Origin: Planctomycetaceae bacterium | Lineage (GTDB): Bacteria > Planctomycetota > Planctomycetia > Planctomycetales > Planctomycetaceae | NCBI GenBank assembly: GCA_020426085.1 | Contig: JAGQQP010000077.1 | Coordinates: forward strand, 1 to 11,164 | Direction: 5' to 3' | DNA: 11,164 nucleotides | Part shown: in pieces, positions 1-6,668 of the stretch | Layout: every line of letters begins with the position of its first letter | Numbering within the stretch: position 1 is the stretch's first letter | Notes under the pieces: model-generated | What the model was told of the DNA's origin: nothing | Databases searched by the model: none | Seen by the model: the letters and a program-made list of their open reading frames with translations, nothing else | Translations under genes and position numbers: made by a program

Positions 1-1730
1 TGGTCTGCCTGTGTACTCAATTCTTCTTTGATGCTGATGGACTGATCCAGCAGAAAAGCAGCACTGCCAACCAGCACCAGTTTCCCATCGACGGTCCCCT
101 GCACCCCCGCACCGGTGACGGAATCAAAGTCGCTGACGTTCGTCAGCTTCAGTTCACGTTCTTTGGCAGCGACCACGACCGCCTGTGAGAGGGGATGTTC
201 GCTGTGCTGTTCAACGGAAGCAGCGATCTGCAACAGATCTGCTTCGCTGTAATCGGCGGCGGGTACGCATTCCGTCAGTCTTGGTTGACCTTCGGTGAGC
301 GTTCCCGTTTTATCGACAACCAGCGTATCGACTTTCTGCAGGGTCTCAAGTACTTCCGCATTTTTGATCAGGATGCCATGCTTTGCACCTCGTCCCACAC
401 CCACCATGATTGACATCGGAGTCGCCAGTCCGAGCGCACAGGGGCAGGCGATGATTAACACCGCCACCGCATTGATCAGAGCATATGCAAAGCGGGGTTC
501 CGGTCCCAGCCAGCTCCAGAGCAGGAAGGTCAGCACGGAAGCCGCCAGAACAGCAGGCACGAAATAAGAGGCAATCGTATCCACCACCCGTTGAATCGGT
601 GCGCGACTCCGCTGCGCACTGGAGACCATCTGAATAATTTGTGAGAGGAGTGTCTCTCCCCCGACTTTCTCGGCTTTCATCAGGAAGGAACCGGTCTGAT
701 TGACTGTTCCGCCGATGACATCCGCCCCCTGCTCTTTGGAGACAGGAACCGATTCGCCGGTAATCATCGATTCATCGACCAGGCTTTTGCCTTCCTGGAC
801 AACGCCATCCACGGGCACTTTTTCTCCGGGACGCACACGCAACAGGTTACCGGCCTGCACTTCTTCCAGAGCAATCTCCCGTTCTTCGCCATCCACAACC
901 AGATGAGCAGTCGGAGGTGAAAGCGAGAGCAGTTCCTGAATCGCACTGTTGGTCCGTTTGCGCGCTCTCAGTTCCAGCATCTGCCCCAGCAGAACCAGAA
1001 CCGTGATCACAACGGTTGCTTCGAAATAGAGTTCGACAGTTCCTTCATGTTGAAAAGAAGCGGGAAAGATTCCAGGCGCCACCAAGGCAATCAGACTGTA
1101 AATGTATGCGGTCCCCGTACCAATTCCGATCAGCGTGAACATGTTCAGATTCATGCTGATGATGGAACGGTAAGCGCGTTCGAACAGAGGCCAACCGGCC
1201 CAGAACATCACCGGCGTACTCAACAGGAACTGAATCCAGCCAGAGACTTTTGGCGAGATCCAGCTATGCACGGGAACTCCGAACATCGGCAGCATGGCCA
1301 GCAGAAATACCGGCAACCCCAGAATCAGCCCGCCCCAGAAACGACGGGACATCTTCTCATACTCGGCCGCTTCTTCGGGAGACTCCTCTTTCTGAGGCAT
1401 CAGCGGTTCCAGATCCATGCCACAAATCGGACAACTGCCGGGGCCTACCTGTTCGATCTCCGGATGCATGGGACAGGAATAGATCGTACCGGCGGGAACA
1501 TCTTGGGGTTCCTGCTTATGAGACGGATGCTGTCCGTGGTGATCATGCTGCTGATGTTGTTCGTGGTGACAGCAGCTGTGTTTTTGCTCCGGCTCAGGCT
1601 CTGCATGCTGCGCAACGAACTTGTCGCGGCACCCCTTGCTGCAGAAATACCATTCCTGACCATCGACGGTTTCGTGCAGAGCAGTGGATTCGTCGACTTC
1701 CATGTGGCAGATCGGATCTGTGGCAGTCAT
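1..1730 (-). CDS. copA: Heavy-metal (probably Cu+) translocating P1B-type ATPase, 3' end outside window
   Basis: Inner-membrane pump that uses ATP to export a soft metal ion, probably Cu+ (or Ag+), from the cytoplasm. About 576 residues are visible, and the frame is open through base 1, so the C terminus is missing. Domains in order: a YHS/TRASH-like metal motif ([10 protein letters not shown] at 5-14, C30 and C34); a His-rich linker (about 42-71, including CCHHE); a heavy-metal-binding motif with C86-P-M-H89-P and C100-P-I-C103-G-M105; then the transmembrane core from about 131. The TGES actuator loop is at 324-327, the ion-binding CPC in [12 protein letters not shown] at 429-431, the phosphorylated aspartate D473 in DKTGT, and the HP motif at 512-513. 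No GMxCxxC HMA domain is seen. GDGxND and the last helices lie off the window, so Cu+ specificity rests on CPC and N-terminal motifs only. The ATG at 1730 is the first start after an in-frame TAA at 1758-1760 and keeps C8 of the YHS motif; its ribosome-binding site is weak. It is probably co-transcribed with the 2TM gene 27 nt upstream. Confidence 0.9.
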   Translation of the reverse strand, partial: MTATDPICHMEVDESTALHETVDGQEWYFCSKGCRDKFVAQHAEPEPEQKHSCCHHEQHQQHDHHGQHPSHKQEPQDVPAGTIYSCPMHPEIEQVGPGSCPICGMDLEPLMPQKEESPEEAAEYEKMSRRFWGGLILGLPVFLLAMLPMFGVPVHSWISPKVSGWIQFLLSTPVMFWAGWPLFERAYRSIISMNLNMFTLIGIGTGTAYIYSLIALVAPGIFPASFQHEGTVELYFEATVVITVLVLLGQMLELRARKRTNSAIQELLSLSPPTAHLVVDGEEREIALEEVQAGNLLRVRPGEKVPVDGVVQEGKSLVDESMITGESVPVSKEQGADVIGGTVNQTGSFLMKAEKVGGETLLSQIIQMVSSAQRSRAPIQRVVDTIASYFVPAVLAASVLTFLLWSWLGPEPRFAYALINAVAVLIIACPCALGLATPMSIMVGVGRGAKHGILIKNAEVLETLQKVDTLVVDKTGTLTEGQPRLTECVPAADYSEADLLQIAASVEQHSEHPLSQAVVVAAKERELKLTNVSDFDSVTGAGVQGTVDGKLVLVGSAAFLLDQSISIKEELSTQAD

Positions 1731-1757
1731 GAAGTGCTTTTCTATTAGAGTTTCAAT

Positions 1758-2030
1758 TTAATGATCGAGTTTTTCCTGTTCCTTCTCAATCATTTTTTCT
1801 TTCAGGCTCGCCGTACTGGAAGGGCCGAATACCTTGATGGCGTGAAACACAATACCAATCCCCCAGCCGCACAAAGGCCAGATGAACCAGTATTTGTCGG
1901 GAGACCGCGTCAGGTTTAACGCGATCAGACCGGCATTGACTACTACGTAGACACCGCTATGAATCACAAACCCCATTTTCTTTTCGACCCGCTCTTTCGC
2001 CAGATCGTAATTTTTTTCAGTCTTTGTCAT
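1758..2030 (-). CDS. Small 2TM-domain membrane protein
   Basis: A 90-residue protein with a charged N terminus (MTKTEKNYDLAKERVEKK), two hydrophobic helices at about 21-40 and 47-67, and a charged Lys/Glu C-terminal tail that looks helical. This layout (short helix, two membrane spans, N-x-tryptophan-rich second span) matches the 2TM domain family, which has no firm biochemical role; in other bacteria the domain occurs alone or attached to LytTR-type regulators. The open frame runs up to 2120, but I chose the ATG at 2030 because a perfect AGGAGG lies 7 nt before it and the 30 residues upstream look unlike the family. The gene ends 27 nt before the metal P-type ATPase in the same orientation, so the two are likely one transcript and the protein may serve the pump. 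That functional link is inference from position. H24 and H63 are near the membrane segments but I cannot claim metal binding. Confidence 0.8.
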   Translation of the reverse strand: MTKTEKNYDLAKERVEKKMGFVIHSGVYVVVNAGLIALNLTRSPDKYWFIWPLCGWGIGIVFHAIKVFGPSSTASLKEKMIEKEQEKLDH

Positions 2031-2037
2031 TACGGTT

Positions 2038-2043
2038 CCTCCT
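2038..2043 (-). promoter_or_regulatory. Shine-Dalgarno AGGAGG fixing the start of the 2TM gene
   Basis: On the minus strand the sequence reads AGGAGGAACCGTAATG. A perfect AGGAGG with 7-nt spacing sits before the ATG at 2030. It is the strongest ribosome-binding site in the window and argues for the 90-residue form over a longer open frame. A TATAAA (2058-2053) lies just upstream and could be a -10 box, but no convincing -35 box sits at the right distance, so I do not call a promoter. Confidence 0.75.
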
Positions 2044-2125
2044 GTCACAGATTTTATACCGCAGACCCTGGTAAAAAAAGAGTTCGCTTGTGAGTTGTCT
2101 GTCTGGAGTAATAATCGCAATTGCT

Positions 2126-2140
2126 ATGCCAGACTGGCAT
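2126..2140. promoter_or_regulatory. Perfect 7-1-7 dyad upstream of the 2TM/metal-pump operon
   Basis: The sequence ATGCCAGACTGGCAT is a perfect inverted repeat with one central base, about 100 nt upstream of the 2TM start. It is flanked by GCAATTGC (2117-2124), and by GTCTGTC (2097-2103) paired with GACAGAC (2141-2147), so it sits in a nest of complementary segments. It could be an operator for a dimeric regulator of the downstream metal-efflux unit or a leader RNA structure. It does not match the CueR or CsoR consensus I know, so the regulator is unknown. Confidence 0.3.
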
Positions 2141-2236
2141 GACAGACCCACATTGCCTCTAAATACCTGAAATTGCGGTAGTAGAGGTAAAACACTCTAA
2201 CTGACATTGCAATTTACCAGATTTCAGTATTAAAGA

Positions 2237-2277
2237 AACGGTTGCTAATCTCTCATTCTGAGTGGATAGCAACCGTT
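2237..2277 (-). terminator. Hairpin terminator after the thioredoxin-NHL gene
   Basis: An 11-bp perfect inverted repeat, AACGGTTGCTA with TAGCAACCGTT, encloses 19 nt that can themselves fold (CTCA-TTC-TGAG). It lies 27 nt beyond the TAA of the thioredoxin-NHL gene, read on the minus strand. The stem is followed on that strand by TCTTTAATA, a short U-rich run. On the plus strand a run of seven T lies 11 nt beyond the stem, but no plus-strand gene needs it. A role as transcriptional end of the NHL gene and insulator of the metal-pump unit is the simplest reading. Confidence 0.6.
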
Positions 2278-2304
2278 CGAGTAAATTATTTTTTTGAATG
2301 GAAT

Positions 2305-4356
2305 TCACTCTTTGGAAAGATCCAGAGACAGGGAAACCGTGTCGTTTTTAGACTCTTTTTCAGCCTGCAGAGGAATGTTCCATTGTGCAGAATGCTGTTT
2401 ACATAAGCCGCCTACTCCATCGCGACAGTAGCCAAACCGCAGATTCAAAACGTATGTGCCCGTCAGTTGCTTCATGGCGGGTAACTGCAGTACCAGTCGA
2501 TCTCCATCGACGGCTCCTTTTCCCCGAGCCAGAATCACGTCAGGATTCTCTGCTGACTTGAGGGTAAACTTCACCGGTGCCAATGGGGAAAGCTTGTATT
2601 CTGCAGGCAGTCGGGGAGAGACATTAATTTTTACAGCAACACCAGGAATCACTTTCTGTGGTGCCACTTTCAGCGTTTTGTCTGCAGCAGCAGTAAAACT
2701 GTCATCGACGGCTTTCGGCAGACTGGGAGGCGTTAATCCAGCAATTTTGAATTCACTGACCTTGTTATCATCCAGATTCACCACACAGATACGCTGGTTG
2801 TTGGTATCAGCCACAAACAGTCGATTGCCCACTTTCGCCAGACCTGATGGTTCAGAAAACTCAACCGGGTTCAGGCTGTTTCCATCCTTGCCGGTTCCCA
2901 GAAACGTTTTCACTTCGTTGGTCTTCAGATCGATGGTCTTCAGTTTATGATTATAAGTGTCAGCGACAAACAGACGCCCGTTATCATAGAGCACGCCCAG
3001 CGGATGCTGCAGACGGGCATCTTCACCGATTCCATCCTTGTCGCCGAACTCAAACAGTGAGCGTCCCCGTTCGAGATCAGATGTCCCAGCGACGGTCGTC
3101 ACGGTTTTGTTTTTCGTATCCACTTTGCGAACAGCGGAGCCTTCACTGTCGACTACGTAGAAGACTTCACCGTCAACAGCGATACCTGATGTCTGCGCAA
3201 ATGCAGACGTTTCCAGGGGGCCGTTGGTAATGTCTTCGCGTCCGGAACCGGCGTAAACGCCGATCTCATCCGAACCAAGTTTGTGCGACCAGATCTGATG
3301 AGGTCCCGCCATGCAGATGTAGAGTACATCATCGATGACCGCCAGAGCCCACGGACTATTGAGAGCGGCTTCTTTCAGTTTCCCGCCGGAAGAACGAAAA
3401 CGCGCCTGTTCTCCAGTACCTGCCAGAGTCGCAACCTGTTTTTTATCGAGATCGACAGTCCGGATCAGATGATTTTCCGTATCAGCTACATAGAGCGTGT
3501 TCCCCACCAGAGCCATTCCCTGCGGGTGATCAAAGGCAGCGGTTTTATAATCGCCGTCTTTGTTGCCAATCTGACCGGATCCAATCACATCGATCAGTTT
3601 TCCATCCAGCGACGCAATCACGATCCGGTTATGATTACTGTCGGAAATGAATAATCTTTGATGTGCAGGATCAGCCAGCAGTTTGCCCGGGAACTTGAGT
3701 GGCGTCGGTTTTAATTTGGCCGACTCCAGTTCAAAATGCACGGGAGTCTCATCGAGTGTGCCTTTGGCGCGATGATAGGCGATCACTTTCTCCAGCACTT
3801 TATCGAGCAGTTCCCGATTGCCTTCACCTGACAGATGCCCGCAGTAATTTCCTTCCGGGTCAATCAGGACCATGGACGGCCAGGCACGCACCCCAAACTT
3901 CCGCCAGACCGTCATGTTGGCATCATTGATGACTGGATGTTTGATTTCGTAGCGCTGAATGGCGCGGCGAATATTATCGGTCTCTTTTTCATTATCAAAT
4001 TTGGCAGAGTGACAGCCGATAACGACCAGTTCGTTGGGATATTTCTTTTCCAGGTACGCCAGGTCAGGCAGCACATGCATGCAGTTGATACAGCAATAAG
4101 TCCAGAAATCAATCAGGACGACTTTGCCTCTCAGGTCTTTCAGTGTGATTTCACCGGAAGTATTCAACCACTCGACGCCACCATCAATACTGGGAGCCTG
4201 GGGACGATCCGGAAAGGGGTTTTTGATTTCGGTATCTGCCGGATCAGCGGGAGTTTTTTCATCAGCCTGAGCGGACGAAACACAGCCGGCGAACAGCAGA
4301 GTAATAAGTGCAACAGTGCAGGGGATCTGATTCAGAAAAGCTGACTTTCCTGGCAT
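2305..4356 (-). CDS. Secreted thioredoxin-like / NHL-repeat protein (NHLRC2-like)
   Basis: A 683-residue envelope protein. The N terminus has a hydrophobic signal segment (about 13-24) ending LFAGC, which suggests lipidation at C25; F at the -3 position is not ideal, so ordinary signal peptidase cleavage near AQA is the alternative. A thioredoxin-fold domain spans about 50-195, with the NHLRC2-type motif WTYCCINC (85-92) and a cis-proline loop at W159-P160. Six NHL beta-propeller blades follow at about 222-261, 275-315, 331-371, 386-425, 449-488 and 499-538, each with a pattern like LFVADTxNHxI. A C-terminal beta-rich domain (about 565-668) holds a second cysteine pair, C643 and C652, in a setting reminiscent of the DsbD N-terminal domain. 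Bacterial relatives are presumed oxidoreductases, but the substrate is unknown. GGAG sits 8 nt before the ATG at 4356. It stands alone between a 200-nt gap and a terminator. Confidence 0.88.
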   Translation of the reverse strand: MPGKSAFLNQIPCTVALITLLFAGCVSSAQADEKTPADPADTEIKNPFPDRPQAPSIDGGVEWLNTSGEITLKDLRGKVVLIDFWTYCCINCMHVLPDLAYLEKKYPNELVVIGCHSAKFDNEKETDNIRRAIQRYEIKHPVINDANMTVWRKFGVRAWPSMVLIDPEGNYCGHLSGEGNRELLDKVLEKVIAYHRAKGTLDETPVHFELESAKLKPTPLKFPGKLLADPAHQRLFISDSNHNRIVIASLDGKLIDVIGSGQIGNKDGDYKTAAFDHPQGMALVGNTLYVADTENHLIRTVDLDKKQVATLAGTGEQARFRSSGGKLKEAALNSPWALAVIDDVLYICMAGPHQIWSHKLGSDEIGVYAGSGREDITNGPLETSAFAQTSGIAVDGEVFYVVDSEGSAVRKVDTKNKTVTTVAGTSDLERGRSLFEFGDKDGIGEDARLQHPLGVLYDNGRLFVADTYNHKLKTIDLKTNEVKTFLGTGKDGNSLNPVEFSEPSGLAKVGNRLFVADTNNQRICVVNLDDNKVSEFKIAGLTPPSLPKAVDDSFTAAADKTLKVAPQKVIPGVAVKINVSPRLPAEYKLSPLAPVKFTLKSAENPDVILARGKGAVDGDRLVLQLPAMKQLTGTYVLNLRFGYCRDGVGGLCKQHSAQWNIPLQAEKESKNDTVSLSLDLSKE

Positions 4357-4419
4357 GCCTGATTCTCCATCTTCTGGTTGGCAAACTGGGGCAGGTTCAA
4401 AATAGGATGCAGGTGCTGC

Positions 4420-4442
4420 GAAGTGAGCACACTTCTATTGTA
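4420..4442 (-). promoter_or_regulatory. Candidate promoter/operator of the thioredoxin-NHL gene
   Basis: In the 200-nt gap between the permease stop and the NHL start, the minus strand reads TACAAT (4442-4437), a five-of-six match to a -10 box. One base later comes a perfect dyad GAAGTG-TGCT-CACTTC (4435-4420). The dyad would cover the transcription start, the classic place for a repressor site, and would leave a leader of about 70 nt. No good -35 hexamer is visible at 16-18 nt, so this stays tentative. The rest of the gap has a 7-bp hairpin (4474-4498) without a U-run. Confidence 0.3.
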
Positions 4443-4556
4443 AGTGGCAGGCAGTGCAGGGGAACAGTTCAACCTGATTTTTTCACAGAGGAAATCAGAT
4501 TCTTTCGATTCCACATTATGAAACGAACAGTGAAACTGCAGAGAGAAACCAGAAGT

Positions 4557-5897
4557 TTACTCGTGCCTGAGTGCTTCAATGGGGTCGAGGCGTGCTGCAG
4601 AAATCGCCGGGTAAATGCCGGAGATAATCCCGATGGTCACCGAGATTCCAAAAGCAACAGGCAGACTCCAGAATGCAATTTGAGGTTGCAGGTCAAAAAA
4701 CATGCGTCCCACTTCCGAACCTGCAGAACTCCCTTCCATGACAAAGTTCTGCACAAACCACTGAATCCCCAGAAAGGTGATGGGAGTCAATAATCCAAAG
4801 ATCACTCCAATCATCCCTCCCGATCCCGCAAGCACGATCGTTTCGGTGAGGAACTGCTCGATGATGTCCCTTTGACGCGCTCCCAGTGCGCGGCGCACGC
4901 CGATTTCACGCGTCCGCTCGGTAACGGTTGCCAGCATGATATTCATAATTCCGATGCCCCCCACCACCAGACTGATGGCAGCAATCGAACCCAGCACGAC
5001 GTTGAAGATCATTCGAATCTGTTCCGCCTGCTTTAACAGTTCCAGTGGGACAACAACCGCATAGTCTTTGGTGCGCGGGTGTGACTGATCCAGCGTCTCA
5101 CGAATTGCCTGCGCCGTTGGCAATACAGAATCTTTATTATTTACTCGCAGCGTGATCTGATTGAGTTCAATATGTTCGGCGGTCATACTGCCTGCCTGAT
5201 TTTTGATATCCAGATCCCCTTCGCGGGCCTGTAATGTTTTGATGGGAATATAGACGTCTTTGTTATAATCCTGACCGGAGAGGCTGCCACCAATGGCCGC
5301 AGAGGCCGTTCTGTCTTTGGTAACGCCGACGACCGTATAAAACATGGCACCGATGCGAATAGATTTGCCGAGCGGGTCTTCGAATTTAAACAGACTGTTG
5401 GCCACTTCATTCGCAATGACGGCCACGTTTAAGAGTTTCTGTTGATCACTGCCTGTCAGGAACCGCCCTTGTGAAAGCGTCAGATGGTTCATATCCAGAT
5501 AGTCGGCGGTACATCCCACAACACGTGCATTCATGGCTTCTTTGAGATAACGGATTTCCCGATCGACTTCGCGAATCGGAGCGGCACTGGTAATAGTGGG
5601 TAGGGTCTCCGTCAGGATTTTATAATCAGAACGCAGCAGGCCGTACTGCAGCACACGGCTGCGAGTGGAAGACTGTGTAACCTCATGCGGCGGCTTGACA
5701 CTGCGGACGATGACATTTGTGGCCCCCAGTTCGAGCACCTGCTTCTGTGCCTGGGCACTGGCACCTTCGCCAATCGCCAGCATCGCAATCACGGAGAATA
5801 CACCAAACACAATACCCAGCATCGTCAGCCCGGATCTCAGCTTATGCAGCATGAGGCTTTTTAAAGCGAGCCGAACAATACGAATAATACGGGACAT
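4557..5897 (-). CDS. ABC transporter permease, MacB/FtsX type
   Basis: A 446-residue inner-membrane subunit of a type VII (mechanotransmission) ABC system. It has the expected four-helix plan: TM1 at about 22-42, a large periplasmic MacB-PCD domain at about 45-290, then TM2 (297-321), TM3 (353-380) and TM4 (408-430). The cytoplasmic coupling helix after TM2 reads [15 protein letters not shown] (326-340), and the C terminus ends [13 protein letters not shown]; both are hallmarks of the family and contact the ATPase. Length is normal for a stand-alone permease without a fused ATPase. It follows the ATPase gene by 57 nt and should pair with that protein and the EF-hand adaptor. The ribosome-binding site is weak (AGG about 9 nt before ATG). 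Cargo is unknown: relatives export macrolides, peptides, toxins or lipoproteins. Confidence 0.93.
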   Translation of the reverse strand: MSRIIRIVRLALKSLMLHKLRSGLTMLGIVFGVFSVIAMLAIGEGASAQAQKQVLELGATNVIVRSVKPPHEVTQSSTRSRVLQYGLLRSDYKILTETLPTITSAAPIREVDREIRYLKEAMNARVVGCTADYLDMNHLTLSQGRFLTGSDQQKLLNVAVIANEVANSLFKFEDPLGKSIRIGAMFYTVVGVTKDRTASAAIGGSLSGQDYNKDVYIPIKTLQAREGDLDIKNQAGSMTAEHIELNQITLRVNNKDSVLPTAQAIRETLDQSHPRTKDYAVVVPLELLKQAEQIRMIFNVVLGSIAAISLVVGGIGIMNIMLATVTERTREIGVRRALGARQRDIIEQFLTETIVLAGSGGMIGVIFGLLTPITFLGIQWFVQNFVMEGSSAGSEVGRMFFDLQPQIAFWSLPVAFGISVTIGIISGIYPAISAARLDPIEALRHE

Positions 5898-5938
5898 GCG
5901 AAGTGCCTGAATGTAATACAGAATGAAGGATTAAAAGG

Positions 5939-5953
5939 GCGACTGTCCGTCGC
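5939..5953 (-). terminator. Small hairpin with U-run between ATPase and permease genes
   Basis: One base after the ATPase stop codon, the minus strand reads GCGAC-GGACA-GTCGC followed by CCTTTTAAT. This is a 5-bp GC-rich stem with a short U-run, resembling a weak intrinsic terminator. Because the next gene encodes the obligate permease partner, full termination would be odd. Partial attenuation or a processing or stability element are alternatives. The stem is short and may be chance. Confidence 0.3.
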
Positions 5954-5954
5954 G

Positions 5955-6668
5955 TTAAGAGGCAGGGACGGCCTGTTGCAGAATGGTTTCACTTTCGATG
6001 AGACCATCTTTCATCACAATCTGACGCTTGGTCTGTTTGGCGATCCCCGGTTCGTGGGTCACCATGATAATAGTACGCCCCTCCGAATTCAGATTGTGGA
6101 GGATATCCATAATTTCCGCTTCGGTAGCGGAATCCAGGTTACCCGTTGGTTCGTCTGCGAGGATAATTTGTGGATCATTGACTAATGCGCGGGCAATGGA
6201 CACGCGCTGCTGCTGCCCCCCGGACAACTGAAAAGGGCGGTGATCCATACGATCACCCAGTCCGACCATGCGGGCCAGTTCCATACACCACTCCCGCTCG
6301 ACGCGCCCAATCGCCGGGTAACCGGCCCGGTAGAGCAGGGGGACTTCAATATTTTCGAGTACGGTATATTGTGAGATCAGATTGAACGACTGAAAGATAA
6401 AACCGATCATATCGTTCCGCATCTCGGAGAGTTCATCATCGTCCAGGGTTGAGACATCGCGTCCGCCGAGGATGTACTGTCCGCTGGTGGGACGGTCGAG
6501 TGCCCCCAGCAGGTTCAGCATGGTACTTTTACCGCTTCCGGAGGAGCCCATGATGGCTACAAAATCTCCTTCAGGAAAGTCTGTAGACACACCTTTCAGC
6601 GCTTTGACGACAACCGATCCCAGATCATAGAACTTGGTGAGATCGACAACTTGAGCAGCAAGTTTCAT
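5955..6668 (-). CDS. ABC transporter ATP-binding protein, MacB/LolD family
   Basis: A 237-residue cytoplasmic ATPase that drives the permease encoded next. All catalytic motifs are intact: Walker A GSSGSGKST (41-49), Q-loop Q93, signature LSGGQQQR (148-155), Walker B IILADEP (168-174) with catalytic E173, D-loop NLDS (177-180) and switch H205. The phrase ADEPTGNLDS is typical of the MacB/LolD/FtsE branch that works with four-helix permeases and does not itself import solutes. Length is normal for a stand-alone subunit. The ATG overlaps the stop of the adaptor gene as ATGA (6665-6668), which implies translational coupling and near-equal dosage. It belongs to the four-gene export operon. The name macB or lolD would be a family label only, so no symbol is given. 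Confidence 0.95.
   Translation of the reverse strand: MKLAAQVVDLTKFYDLGSVVVKALKGVSTDFPEGDFVAIMGSSGSGKSTMLNLLGALDRPTSGQYILGGRDVSTLDDDELSEMRNDMIGFIFQSFNLISQYTVLENIEVPLLYRAGYPAIGRVEREWCMELARMVGLGDRMDHRPFQLSGGQQQRVSIARALVNDPQIILADEPTGNLDSATEAEIMDILHNLNSEGRTIIMVTHEPGIAKQTKRQIVMKDGLIESETILQQAVPAS

Noticed and set aside
1047..1748. Plus-strand open frame of 233 codons
   Set aside because: It is antisense to the conserved N-terminal and membrane part of the P-type ATPase; its product is rich in Arg/His/Gln with no family resemblance, and the minus-strand reading shows all expected motifs.
2031..2120. Longer start for the 2TM protein (ATG at 2120)
   Set aside because: The extra 30 residues look unlike the family and the perfect AGGAGG sits 7 nt before the ATG at 2030.
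2031..2304. Possible hidden small gene or RNA in the 274-nt gap
   Set aside because: Apart from the ribosome-binding site, the dyads and the terminator, I found no credible start with a ribosome-binding site and no recognisable tRNA or known RNA family.
3835..4344. Plus-strand open frame of 169 codons, and others at 2456-2950, 7628-8086 and 9154-9510
   Set aside because: All lie opposite well-recognised minus-strand domains and show no signal, motif or ribosome-binding site of their own.
4474..4498. Hairpin CTGATTT...AAATCAG after the permease gene as a terminator
   Set aside because: The stem is only 7 bp and AT-rich, and no U-run follows on the minus strand.
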